Shown piece after piece: positions 6,834-13,978 of a DNA stretch of 19,064 nucleotides. This DNA comes from an uncultured Verrucomicrobiota bacterium. GTDB lineage: Bacteria; Verrucomicrobiota; Verrucomicrobiia; Limisphaerales; JADLHS01. Both the position numbers and the translations under genes were made by a program. The DNA lies in the NCBI GenBank assembly GCA_937894935.1, contig CALAYC010000192.1, positions 1 to 19,064 of the forward strand, written 5' to 3'. Position 1 is the first letter of the stretch. The number at the start of each line of letters is the position of its first letter. The notes below the pieces were generated by a model. It was not told the origin of the DNA. It made no database searches and worked only from the letters and a program-made list of their open reading frames with translations.

Positions 6834-8051
6834 ATGACAATCTGGTTGCTCACACTTTTATTGCTGGCGGGCTTCGGCTACGCGGGCCACGCGCAAGGCG
6901 CCATCCGCGGCGGCATTACTTTCCTTGGAATTTTTCTCGCCGCCATGCTCGCCGTTCTCGTCGGGAAAATTTTTGGCCCCATCCTCGGCATCTTCGGCGT
7001 AAAAAACCCCATCTGGCTCTGGATTATGCCGCCGTTTCTGGGATTTCTGTTGATCATGATTCTCATCCACGTCGGCGCGCATTTTGTGCATCAAAAGGTG
7101 GACGTTTATTACAAATACAAAGCGGGCGACCTCCGACTCGCGTTGTGGGAACGACTCAACGCCCGCGTTGGCATTTGCCTTGGATTGCTGAATGGCGTCG
7201 CTTATCTCGTCCTGCTGGCGTTTGTCATTCACGCGTTCAGCTACTGGACCGTGCAACTTTCCTCTTCGGAAGAAGATCCCAAATCCGTCCGCCTGCTCAA
7301 CAAACTGGGCCGCGACCTCGAAAGCACCAAAATGAATCGCGTCGCCAAGGCGATTGATCCGTTCGACAAAACGTTTTACGACACTGCGGATCTCGCGGGT
7401 TTGCTGTTCCAGAATTCACTGCTCGAAGCGCGTTTTCTGCGTTATCCGGGTTTCCTCTCACTGGGCGAACGTCAGGAATTTCAAGCGCTCGGCAGCGACA
7501 ACGGATTTGCCGAAATGCGCTTGCGCGGCACGCCGATTCGCGAAGTGTTGGAACAACCGTCCGCAAAAGCGATTTTTGAGAATCCCGATTTGCTCCGCGA
7601 AATCTGGGCAACTGTAAAACCCGACCTTGGCGATTTGCGTAACTTTCTCGAAACCGGCAAATCCGCCAAATACGACGGCGAAAAACTTCTCGGCCGTTGG
7701 CACTTCAATCCAAGCGGTTCACTGCTGGCCTACCGGCGCACACGGAACGTTTCACGTCAGGAAGCCGCTCAGATTCGCGCCTGGCTCGAAGAACGTTTCG
7801 GTAAAGCCATCATTGTCGCTGCCCCCGATAAAAACGTTTACCTCCGGAATTTTGCCGAACTGAAAATGCAGGTGGCTCAGCCCGGCTCATCAGAGGTTCG
7901 GAATCTCAAAGGCACATGGAAAGCCGATGGTCTCGAAGATTACGTATTCGAACTCGAAGGCGGAACAATCGTTCAGCCGGCGAAATTCGAAGGTCGCCAC
8001 CTGATTCTTCCCGGCGACGGCATTACCATCGCATTCGTGAAAGAAGATTGA
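6834..8051 (+). CDS. CvpA-family membrane protein with long C-terminal extension
   Basis: The N-terminal ~140 residues match the CvpA (colicin V production) family of inner-membrane proteins. Hydrophobic spans lie near 1-17, 27-55, 60-82 and 112-138, and the typical last-helix segment is LNARVGICLGLLNGVAYLV at 108-126. E. coli CvpA is about 160 residues; this one is 405. The extra ~265 residues are soluble, contain predicted helices up to about 300, and end in a short beta-rich segment from about 356 (LKGTWK ... YVFELEGG ... LILPGDGITIAFV) reminiscent of a small lipocalin-like or glycan/lipid-binding fold; that resemblance is a guess. In other bacteria CvpA is linked to envelope homeostasis. 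The start is the ATG at 6834, with no strong ribosome-binding site. It is transcribed away from the DUF309 gene and ends before the shared terminator at 8154-8183. Confidence 0.82.
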   Translation: MTIWLLTLLLLAGFGYAGHAQGAIRGGITFLGIFLAAMLAVLVGKIFGPILGIFGVKNPIWLWIMPPFLGFLLIMILIHVGAHFVHQKVDVYYKYKAGDLRLALWERLNARVGICLGLLNGVAYLVLLAFVIHAFSYWTVQLSSSEEDPKSVRLLNKLGRDLESTKMNRVAKAIDPFDKTFYDTADLAGLLFQNSLLEARFLRYPGFLSLGERQEFQALGSDNGFAEMRLRGTPIREVLEQPSAKAIFENPDLLREIWATVKPDLGDLRNFLETGKSAKYDGEKLLGRWHFNPSGSLLAYRRTRNVSRQEAAQIRAWLEERFGKAIIVAAPDKNVYLRNFAELKMQVAQPGSSEVRNLKGTWKADGLEDYVFELEGGTIVQPAKFEGRHLILPGDGITIAFVKED

Positions 8052-8153
8052 TTCGCTCGCGAACAATCCAGCTTCAGCCAGAATAGCTTTCGCCACTCTG
8101 TCCTGCGGGCCGTCAGCGCCGCACGAAAGCCATCCGCAGATTTCAGGAAATGA

Positions 8154-8183
8154 AAAAGGGCGTCCTTTGCAGGACGCCCTTTT
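8154..8183. terminator. Bidirectional intrinsic terminator between cvpA-like gene and tsf
   Basis: A perfect 13-base-pair stem (8154-8166 with 8171-8183) has the core GGGCGTCCT/AGGACGCCC, a TTGC loop, an A-run on the left and a T-run on the right. Read on either strand it gives a GC-rich hairpin followed by four or five Us. It lies between the convergent ends of the plus-strand cvpA-like gene (8051) and the minus-strand tsf gene (8204), so it can end both transcripts. Confidence 0.92.
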
Positions 8184-8203
8184 GAACTTGGAGATTTGTC
8201 AGC

Positions 8204-9052
8204 TTACGCGGCAGGCGCTTCGCCCACCTGGAAACGAACGAAGCGGCGGATGGTGATTTCATCACCCAATTGCTTAGCCACTTCGGCCACGTGATCTTTC
8301 ACGCTGACTTCGGCATTCCGTTTCACGAAGCCTTGATCCACGAGGCAGTAGGTCTGGTAGAACTTCTCCAACATACCTTGGAGAATCTTTTCCATCGCCT
8401 GCGCCGGCTTGCCTTTGAGGCGATCTGACTGCGCTGCGATTTCACGTTCTTTGGCGACCACTTCGGGAGCAACCTGCTCGCGTGACACCGCCTGCGGATT
8501 GCCGGCAGCAATCTGCAACGTGATATCTTTCACGAGCTGCTTGAATTCATCGCGGTTTGTGGTTTCCGCTTTGCCTGCGCCCACTTCGACGAGCACGCCG
8601 ACTTTACCGCCGGTATGAATGTAAGCGGCGACCAATCCGTTGCCACTGACTTCAAGTCGGGCGTTGCGGGTGATCTTGATGTTTTCACCGATCTTACCCA
8701 CGGCCGCCTGGCGGTCGGCTTCCAGATCCACGTTGGGATCAGTTGCAATCTTGCGGGCCACTTCGTCGCAGAACGCTTTGAAACTTTCGTTGCGCGCCAC
8801 GAAGTCGGTTTCGCAGTTCACTTCCACCAGCACACCGGCTTTGCCACCGGGAGTGATATGTTGTGCGATAATGCCTTCACGCGCCTCGCGCAAAGACTTT
8901 TTCGCCGCGCTGGCAGCGCCGGATTTGCGGAGATTATCCACCGCTTTATCCATGTCACCCTGCGCTTCGACGAGCGCCTTCTTACATTCCATCATGCCCG
9001 CGCCGGTCATCTCGCGGAGTTTCGCGACGTTGGCAGCAGTAATTTCAGCCAT
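8204..9052 (-). CDS. tsf: Translation elongation factor Ts
   Basis: EF-Ts is the cytoplasmic guanine-nucleotide exchange factor for EF-Tu. The 282-residue product is close to the E. coli length. The N-terminal UBA-like domain shows VAKLREMTGAGMMECKKAL at 9-27. The EF-Tu-contacting TDFVARN motif follows at 82-88, and the second core repeat begins with the similar VGVLVEVGAGKAETTN. The C-terminal coiled segment and FVRFQVGEAPAA complete it. The start is the ATG at 9052. The gene follows rpsB by 104 bases, the classical rpsB-tsf order, and ends 21 bases before the strong terminator. No frameshift or missing motif is seen. Confidence 0.98.
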   Translation of the reverse strand: MAEITAANVAKLREMTGAGMMECKKALVEAQGDMDKAVDNLRKSGAASAAKKSLREAREGIIAQHITPGGKAGVLVEVNCETDFVARNESFKAFCDEVARKIATDPNVDLEADRQAAVGKIGENIKITRNARLEVSGNGLVAAYIHTGGKVGVLVEVGAGKAETTNRDEFKQLVKDITLQIAAGNPQAVSREQVAPEVVAKEREIAAQSDRLKGKPAQAMEKILQGMLEKFYQTYCLVDQGFVKRNAEVSVKDHVAEVAKQLGDEITIRRFVRFQVGEAPAA

Positions 9053-9115
9053 AAAAATGTATCGTTGATTGTTGAAAGTTATTGGTTGTTACTCTCCAAT
9101 CCTGATTCGGATTAC

Positions 9116-9148
9116 GCGCGGCGGTGTTCTTCAGCCGCACCGCCGCAC
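9116..9148 (-). promoter_or_regulatory. Strong stem-loop in the rpsB-tsf intercistronic region
   Basis: On the minus-strand RNA, bases 9148-9138 pair with 9126-9116 over 11 base pairs with one G-U, closing an 11-base loop. The stem is very GC-rich, with core CGGCGGTG/CACCGCCG. It begins about nine bases after the rpsB stop. No U-run follows, so it is more likely a processing or attenuating structure than a full terminator. It could set the S2 to EF-Ts ratio, which is an inference. Confidence 0.6.
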
Positions 9149-9156
9149 GTCCGAAA

Positions 9157-9948
9157 TCAGGCTGCCGGCGCTACTGGAGCAGCCGGGGCCGCTTCTGCGC
9201 TGACGGGAGCAGCTTCAGTTGCCGGCTGTTCCTCGGTTTGCTTACGGCGGCTGGTCTTCGATTCGTACTCAGCCATCGCCTTGGTGATCGTCTGGCCGAT
9301 CGTCGCCAGAATCAATCGCACCGAGCGAATGGCATCATCGTTACCCGCAATCGGATAATCCACGAGGTCCGGATCCGCGTTCGTATCAGTGATTGCCACA
9401 ACCGGAATCTTCAGCTTACGCGCTTCCGCCACAGCGTTGTGCTCGCGCTTCACGTCCACGACGAACATCGCACCGGGGTTACCGTTCAAGCTGCGGATAC
9501 CGTCGAAATACTTCACCAGGCGCGCGGCTTCGCGACGCAGCACCGCCTGCTCCTGCTTGACGTAATTGTTGATCGAGCCGTCCGCTTCCATCTTCTCGAT
9601 TTCTTTCAACCGAGCGAGCGAGCGCTTGACCGTTTGGAAATTCGTGAGCGTACCGCCGAGCCAACGTTCGGTGACATAAAGCTGACCGCATTCCTTGGCG
9701 GTTTCTTTCACGGCCTGTTGGGCCTGCTTTTTCGTCCCGACAAAGATGACTTTGCCACCCTTGGCCACGGTTTTGGCGAGGAACTCGCACGCGGCTTCGA
9801 GCTGCTGTACGGTTTTGCTGAGGTCAATGATGTGAATCCCATTGCGCGCGTCGAAGATGAACGGCTTCATCTTGGGATTCCAACGCTTGGTCTGGTGACC
9901 GAAGTGGACACCTGCTTCCAACAATTCTTTAACGCCGATGCTTAACAT
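9157..9948 (-). CDS. rpsB: 30S ribosomal protein S2
   Basis: S2 binds the 16S rRNA on the solvent side of the small subunit and is needed to recruit S1 in bacteria that use it. The 263-residue protein has the standard N-terminal GVHFGHQTKRWNPKMKPFIF at 13-32. It also has YVTERWLGGTLTNFQT at 91-106 and the VAITDTNADPDLVDYPIAGN block at 184-203. The core ends near 230; residues 231-263 form an Ala/Pro/Glu-rich tail, an extension seen in several phyla. The start is the ATG at 9948, preceded by AAAGGA, one of the clearer ribosome-binding sites in this window. It is the first gene of the rpsB-tsf operon and has a leader of roughly 140 bases if the candidate promoter is right. Confidence 0.98.
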   Translation of the reverse strand: MLSIGVKELLEAGVHFGHQTKRWNPKMKPFIFDARNGIHIIDLSKTVQQLEAACEFLAKTVAKGGKVIFVGTKKQAQQAVKETAKECGQLYVTERWLGGTLTNFQTVKRSLARLKEIEKMEADGSINNYVKQEQAVLRREAARLVKYFDGIRSLNGNPGAMFVVDVKREHNAVAEARKLKIPVVAITDTNADPDLVDYPIAGNDDAIRSVRLILATIGQTITKAMAEYESKTSRRKQTEEQPATEAAPVSAEAAPAAPVAPAA

Positions 9949-9964
9949 GTTTCCTTTGGTTAAA

Positions 9965-10002
9965 ACTCCGATTTTCTCAGAGCATCCCGCGGAACACGGG
10001 AT
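9965..10002 (-). promoter_or_regulatory. Two consecutive hairpins in the rpsB leader
   Basis: In the minus-strand RNA, ATCCCG (10002-9997) pairs with CGGGAT (9989-9984) around a 7-base loop. Just downstream, CTCTGA pairs with TCGGAG (about 9982-9966, one G-U) around a GAAAA loop. Both lie within 55 bases of the rpsB ATG. S2 leaders are autoregulated in several bacteria, so an S2-binding role is possible, but I do not recognise a known leader consensus. Confidence 0.35.
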
Positions 10003-10095
10003 TGTTTTCGATGTTGTTATGGCTCATTCACCGCTTCCACTCGGAAACGAAGAGCCGTTCGCCCTACGCCGGTTACCCGACGAAAAGGGACGCAG

Positions 10096-10123
10096 AGATT
10101 AGCAAAGGAAAGCACCGTGGCAA
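10096..10123 (-). promoter_or_regulatory. Candidate sigma-70-like promoter for rpsB-tsf
   Basis: On the minus strand TTGCCA (10123-10118, one mismatch to the -35 consensus) is followed after 16 bases by TAATCT (10101-10096, a weaker -10). The predicted transcript start near 10089 gives a leader of about 140 bases. The match is modest, and promoter rules in this organism are unknown. Confidence 0.3.
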
Positions 10124-10206
10124 TGGTTTATTTTGAACCCGATGACACGGCCGCCCATCTGGTTTTCAGCTTTCACCCGGCTCATCAACCTGTTACAAAC
10201 CCGCCC

Positions 10207-11022
10207 ATGGCAGCATCGCTCTCCATTGGTTTCCTTGGCGCAGGCAAAATGGCTACCGCTCTCGCGCGGGGTCTCGTTCGAGCGCGCCTTGCTGATCCGG
10301 CGCATTTGTTCGCCAGCGACCCCATCGCCGCGGCGCGAGACGCTTTTGCGCACGAAACCGGAGGCAAAGCCGCTGCTTCCAATGTCGAAGTCGCCAAATC
10401 AGCTAAAGTGATTTTCCTGTCGGTCAAACCCGATCAAACCGCCGCTGTTCTTGGCGAAATTCGCAACAGTTTTTCCGCCGATCACCTGCTTATTTCTATC
10501 GCCGCCGGCGTTCCTACCGCGAAACTCGAAAGCGCGCTGCCAACTGGAGCGCGTGTCATCCGCGTGATGCCGAACACGCCTGCGCTCGTCGGTGAATCCG
10601 CCAGTGCGTTTGCACTCGGAAAATCTGCCACCGCAGCCGATGGCGAATTGGTGCAGAAACTTCTCGCGGCAGTCGGCGTGGCGTTGCAGGTGAAAGAATC
10701 GTTGCTCGATGCTGTGACCGGATTGAGCGGTAGCGGTCCGGCGTATGTGTATCAATTCATCGAAGCATTGAGTGACGGCGGCGTGGCCGCAGGATTACCG
10801 CGCGATGTAGCGACGAAACTCGCTGCGCAAACCGTATTAGGTAGCGCAAAGATGGTCTTGGAAACCGGCGCACATCCGGGCGCGTTGAAAGATCAGGTCA
10901 CCAGTCCGGGCGGCACGACGATTGAAGGTTTGCACGAGCTGGAAAAAGGCAAGCTGCGTGGCACAGTGATGAGCGCCGTGCGCGCTGCCACTGAGAAATC
11001 TCGCAAGCTCGGTCAGAGCTGA
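10207..11022 (+). CDS. proC: Pyrroline-5-carboxylate reductase
   Basis: ProC reduces pyrroline-5-carboxylate to L-proline with NAD(P)H, the last step of proline synthesis, in the cytoplasm. From the ATG at 10207 the protein has 271 residues, the usual length. The Rossmann dinucleotide motif is IGFLGAGKMA at 7-16. Further motifs are VIRVMPNTPALVGES and the P5CR signature starting GLSGSGPAYVYQF near residue 175. It ends with the PGGTTIEGLHELEKG region that lines the substrate pocket. The frame is open 30 codons further upstream, to an ATG at 10117, but that extension has no family similarity and would precede the Rossmann strand, so 10207 is preferred. No clear ribosome-binding site is present. 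A methyltransferase gene follows after 13 bases, suggesting co-transcription. Confidence 0.96.
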   Translation: MAASLSIGFLGAGKMATALARGLVRARLADPAHLFASDPIAAARDAFAHETGGKAAASNVEVAKSAKVIFLSVKPDQTAAVLGEIRNSFSADHLLISIAAGVPTAKLESALPTGARVIRVMPNTPALVGESASAFALGKSATAADGELVQKLLAAVGVALQVKESLLDAVTGLSGSGPAYVYQFIEALSDGGVAAGLPRDVATKLAAQTVLGSAKMVLETGAHPGALKDQVTSPGGTTIEGLHELEKGKLRGTVMSAVRAATEKSRKLGQS

Positions 11023-11035
11023 ACGCGGCGCAATT

Positions 11036-11797
11036 ATGCTGTCGCCCACGCAACGTTTTTCCAATCGCGTCGAAAATTATCTCCGCTTCCGTCCCGGTTA
11101 CCCGACTGAAGCGATTCAATATCTCCAAGCCGAATGCGGCTTAAATTCCGACGCAATTATCGCTGATGTCGGTTCAGGTACCGGCAAATTGACCGAACAA
11201 CTTCTGCCGCGGGCCAAACGCGTCTTCGCCGTTGAACCTAATCCTGAAATGCGCGCCGCAGCCGAGAAGCTGCTCGGGCATCACTCCAACTTCACCAGCA
11301 TCTCCGCTCCCGCCGAAGACACCGGATTGCCGGCTCAGTCTATTGATCTCATCGTTGCGGGACAGGCGTTTCATTGGTTCGACCAGAAACGCGCCAAGGC
11401 TGAGTTTACCCGTATTCTGAAACCGGGCGGATGGGTAGCGTTGCTCTGGAACGATCGACAAACAGATACGACGCCGTTCCTCATCGCCTACGAAGAATTA
11501 TTGCGCGAGTTCGGAACGGACTACGAACGCGTCAATCATCGAAGAATCACATCTGAACCACTGCGCGAGTTCTTCGGCAGCACTCCGAAGCTTCAGACTT
11601 TTCCTTACGGGCAGGAGTTTGATTTCGATGGATTGAAAGGACGACTGTTTTCCTCGTCTTACGCTCCAGCCGAAGGCGAACCCGGTTGCGACGCCATGCT
11701 TCAACGGCTGCGCGAAATTTTCAATACGCATCAACAAAACGGACGCGTGGAATTTTTATACACCACGCAACTTTTTTGCGGACCATTGAGCGACTGA
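11036..11797 (+). CDS. Class I SAM-dependent methyltransferase
   Basis: This 253-residue soluble protein has a seven-strand methyltransferase core. SAM motif I is ADVGSGTGKLT at 43-53, the acidic residue binding the ribose hydroxyls is E67 in FAVEPNPEMR, and motif II/post-II is AGQAFHWF at 108-115. Motif III is LKPGGWVALLW at 128-138. The AFHWF feature and the N-terminal RFSNRVENYLRFRPGYP resemble the YHR209W/trans-aconitate methyltransferase-like group, usually annotated only as class I methyltransferase. The C-terminal part (about 150-253) probably forms the substrate lid. The substrate is unknown. Its start (ATG 11036) is 13 bases after proC, so it is likely in the same transcript; a functional link with proline synthesis is not indicated. 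Confidence 0.88.
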   Translation: MLSPTQRFSNRVENYLRFRPGYPTEAIQYLQAECGLNSDAIIADVGSGTGKLTEQLLPRAKRVFAVEPNPEMRAAAEKLLGHHSNFTSISAPAEDTGLPAQSIDLIVAGQAFHWFDQKRAKAEFTRILKPGGWVALLWNDRQTDTTPFLIAYEELLREFGTDYERVNHRRITSEPLREFFGSTPKLQTFPYGQEFDFDGLKGRLFSSSYAPAEGEPGCDAMLQRLREIFNTHQQNGRVEFLYTTQLFCGPLSD

Positions 11798-11813
11798 TAC
11801 CGCAGAAACTGAC

Positions 11814-11819
11814 TACAAT
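11814..11819 (+). promoter_or_regulatory. Candidate -10 element upstream of the AI-2E family gene
   Basis: TACAAT lies 65 bases before the ATG at 11884 and differs by one base from the -10 consensus. No convincing -35 is found at 16-18 bases upstream, so this is a weak hint that the transporter gene has its own promoter. Confidence 0.2.
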
Positions 11820-11883
11820 CTGCCCCTGAATTTTCCATTGTGCCGCAGGATGAAAGTCGGAAAACTGCCCCCCATCAGAACCC

Positions 11884-13107
11884 ATGAGCATGCCACCTCC
11901 TACCGATAAACAGGCGCGAATCATTTGGTCCGCGTTAACCGGTCTGGCCATCGCTACCATCGTAGCGCTGGTGGTGGCGTTGGTTTGGGGACTCGGGAAA
12001 GTGCTGAACGTGCTATCTCCGGTCATCTGGCCGATTGCGGTCGCGGCGGTGATCGCCTGCTTACTTGATCCGGTCGTCGATTGGCTCGTCGGGCGCGGAG
12101 TACCGCGGCTGCGAGCAATTGTGTTGGTTTTCGCGATGGCGATGTTGATTGTGCTGGGCCTCACGGCCAGTGTCGTTCCGCAACTGGTAATTCAGGCGCA
12201 GGAACTCGCCAAAAAATCCTCCGCGCTCACCACGGAACTTCCGGAACGCGCTGCTGAATTGGCCAACAATCCGCCGAAATGGCTGCCGAAACAAGGTGCT
12301 GAATTTCTCAAATCCGTGACGTCCCTCGTCACAACTCCTGGCACAAACACCCCACCAACTACCGTTGATGTCGAAACGGTTGAGGCCACTGCTCCACAGC
12401 ATCTGGAACCTCCCAGCGCACTGAATTCGGTCACCGATTACTTCGCCAAGTTACTGCCGCGCTTCGGTGAATGGTTGCGGCAGGTGGTGGGTTTTGTCGG
12501 CACAGTTTTTGGCGTCATTGCCGGACTGTCATTGATTCCAATTTACGCCTTTTATTTTTTGCTCGAGAAACGCGGCATCAGCGATCGATGGCGCGATTAT
12601 CTGCCGGTGCAGGATTCCAAGTTTAAGGACGAAACCGTCTTCATCCTGAACTCCATTAACAACTACATCGTCGCGTTTTTCCGCGGTCAGGTGTTGGTAG
12701 CGATTTGCGACGGCATCCTCTACACCATCGGATTCGTTCTCATCAAACTGCCGTATTCGTTATTGCTCGGCGTCATGGCAACGGTGTTAACCATCATTCC
12801 GTTCCTCGGCGCCATCACAACCTGCGTCACCGCGTTAATCATCGCAATCGTGGCGTTTGGCGATTGGCAACATCCGGCGCTGGTGCTTTTGGTTTTCGCC
12901 GTGGTTCAAACACTGGAAGGTTTCGTGATTCAACCGAAGATTATGGGCGACCGCGTCGGGCTGCATCCGGTGACGGTGATTATTTCCATCATGGCCGGAA
13001 CGGTTTTGCTCGGCGGCATTCTGGGCGGCATTCTGGCGATCCCACTCGTCGCCGTGCTGCGCGTGGTGTTGGCGCGCTACATCTGGCATCGCCCTGTTCC
13101 GCAATAG
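11884..13107 (+). CDS. AI-2E family transporter (PF01594-type membrane protein)
   Basis: This 407-residue polytopic inner-membrane protein belongs to the AI-2E family. Members include the proposed autoinducer-2 exporter TqsA, Na+/H+ antiporters and many of unknown substrate. Paired helices lie near 14-36 and 44-66, another near 78-100, a group near 205-227, and 265-400 is mostly membrane. Family landmarks are VAFFRGQVLVAICDG at 263-277, IIPFLGA at 304-310 and EGFVIQPKIMGDRVGLHPV at 345-363. A soluble region (about 101-195) contains a Thr/Pro-rich stretch (151-180) that looks like a variable insert. The start is the ATG at 11884; M3 is an alternative. The gap to the methyltransferase is 86 bases with a possible -10 element. 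Transport of AI-2 should not be assumed from the family name. Confidence 0.92.
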   Translation: MSMPPPTDKQARIIWSALTGLAIATIVALVVALVWGLGKVLNVLSPVIWPIAVAAVIACLLDPVVDWLVGRGVPRLRAIVLVFAMAMLIVLGLTASVVPQLVIQAQELAKKSSALTTELPERAAELANNPPKWLPKQGAEFLKSVTSLVTTPGTNTPPTTVDVETVEATAPQHLEPPSALNSVTDYFAKLLPRFGEWLRQVVGFVGTVFGVIAGLSLIPIYAFYFLLEKRGISDRWRDYLPVQDSKFKDETVFILNSINNYIVAFFRGQVLVAICDGILYTIGFVLIKLPYSLLLGVMATVLTIIPFLGAITTCVTALIIAIVAFGDWQHPALVLLVFAVVQTLEGFVIQPKIMGDRVGLHPVTVIISIMAGTVLLGGILGGILAIPLVAVLRVVLARYIWHRPVPQ

Positions 13108-13167
13108 CGCCGACAAAAACTCAATGGACTTCCCTTCGTGAGCCGTTAGACTCGCGCGACCTGATTT

Positions 13168-13458
13168 ATGAAAAACAACGGAACGACAACCATTTTGAAT
13201 TGGGCTCTGATGCTCGGAGCTGTCGCGGTCATCGTGAGCGGATTCAATTATTACAACAGCACGCGGACGCTGCGGAATTATCAGGTGCTCGTCAGCCAGG
13301 CTTCCGTCATGCAAAACACGGAAAACGTCATGCGCAGCCTGCTGAATGACAGCCTCGAATACGCCAAAACCAATCCGGCCATCAATCCGGTTCTGGATTC
13401 CATCATCAACCGGCAAGCTGCCAAACCCGCGACCAACCCGGCTCCTGCCAAACGATAA
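13168..13458 (+). CDS. Small single-span membrane protein, first of a tandem pair
   Basis: I do not recognise this 96-residue product. It has a polar N-terminus, one hydrophobic span at about 9-26, a helical region at 30-67, and a Pro/Ala/Lys tail (81-96). The C-terminal block YAKTNPAINPVLDSI at 65-79 resembles YGKTHPDYAPILAKHGI of the next gene, and both end in an Ala/Pro-rich tail closing with a basic pair. The two therefore look like diverged tandem paralogs. It is probably anchored in the inner membrane with the C-terminal part on one side. The start is the ATG at 13168. The stop lies six bases before the next ATG, so the two are almost surely co-transcribed and translationally coupled. 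Confidence 0.75.
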   Translation: MKNNGTTTILNWALMLGAVAVIVSGFNYYNSTRTLRNYQVLVSQASVMQNTENVMRSLLNDSLEYAKTNPAINPVLDSIINRQAAKPATNPAPAKR

Positions 13459-13464
13459 TTTTTT

Positions 13465-13905
13465 ATGAGCGATCTTACGAATCTCCCATCGTCATCTGAA
13501 TCAGCTCCGGCTCCGACCATACCTGCCGCAACGCCGGCGTCGGAGTTGCAGGAGTTGAAAGCCACGTGCGCTGCCTTGGAGTCGCAAACTCACACGCTCC
13601 GTCTGGTCCTGCTGGTCGTAGTGGTTGCTGTCAGTCTATTCTTCTGGCGCGAAGCCAAATTCAACAACGGCTTGGCCAAACAGATTCAACCGCAGGCCAC
13701 GCAGGTCGCACAGTTCATGGCGAACCTGGAAAAACAAGGCACCTCCTTCGAACAACAACTTCGCGTCCTTCAAGGCGCCGCCCAGAAACTGGCGGATTAC
13801 GGTAAGACTCATCCCGATTACGCGCCGATCCTCGCCAAGCACGGCATCATTGTCGGTCAGGCTGCCGCTGCCCCGGGAGCAACGAACGCTCCAGCACGCC
13901 GCTGA
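13465..13905 (+). CDS. Small single-span membrane protein, second of a tandem pair
   Basis: This is an unrecognised product of 146 residues. Residues 1-27 are Ser/Pro/Ala-rich and probably disordered, and 28-45 look helical. A clear transmembrane span covers 46-62 (LRLVLLVVVVAVSLFFW). Residues 65-112 are Gln/Ala-rich with coiled-coil character. The block YGKTHPDYAPILAKHGI at 112-128 matches the corresponding block of the preceding gene, followed by an Ala/Pro-rich tail ending ARR. The topology suggests a short N-terminal cytoplasmic part and a helical domain outside, but orientation is not certain. It starts six bases after the preceding stop. The helical stalk and membrane anchor would suit a scaffold or partner protein; no function can be assigned. 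Confidence 0.75.
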   Translation: MSDLTNLPSSSESAPAPTIPAATPASELQELKATCAALESQTHTLRLVLLVVVVAVSLFFWREAKFNNGLAKQIQPQATQVAQFMANLEKQGTSFEQQLRVLQGAAQKLADYGKTHPDYAPILAKHGIIVGQAAAAPGATNAPARR

Positions 13906-13978
13906 AGCTCTGACGTATTACTGACTCGGTCCGTAATCGGATGCGTCCGTCATCAAACGCTGCTGCCATCGAATCATC

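Noticed and set aside
8615..9358. 247-codon plus-strand frame across tsf and the end of rpsB
   Set aside because: It lies opposite two well-supported genes and crosses their intercistronic hairpin.
9124..9945. 273-codon plus-strand frame covering rpsB
   Set aside because: It is antisense to unmistakable ribosomal protein S2 and its translation has no family features.
10117..10206. Upstream extension of ProC to the ATG at 10117
   Set aside because: The added 30 residues precede the Rossmann strand and match nothing in the family; the ATG at 10207 gives the standard length.
11766..11780. CGCAA/TTGCG hairpin near the end of the methyltransferase gene
   Set aside because: It is only five base pairs, lies inside the coding region and is not followed by a T-run.
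12835..13416. 193-codon minus-strand frame over the AI-2E gene end and the first small membrane gene
   Set aside because: It is rich in His, Arg and Gln and antisense to a clear transporter; composition fits a shadow frame.
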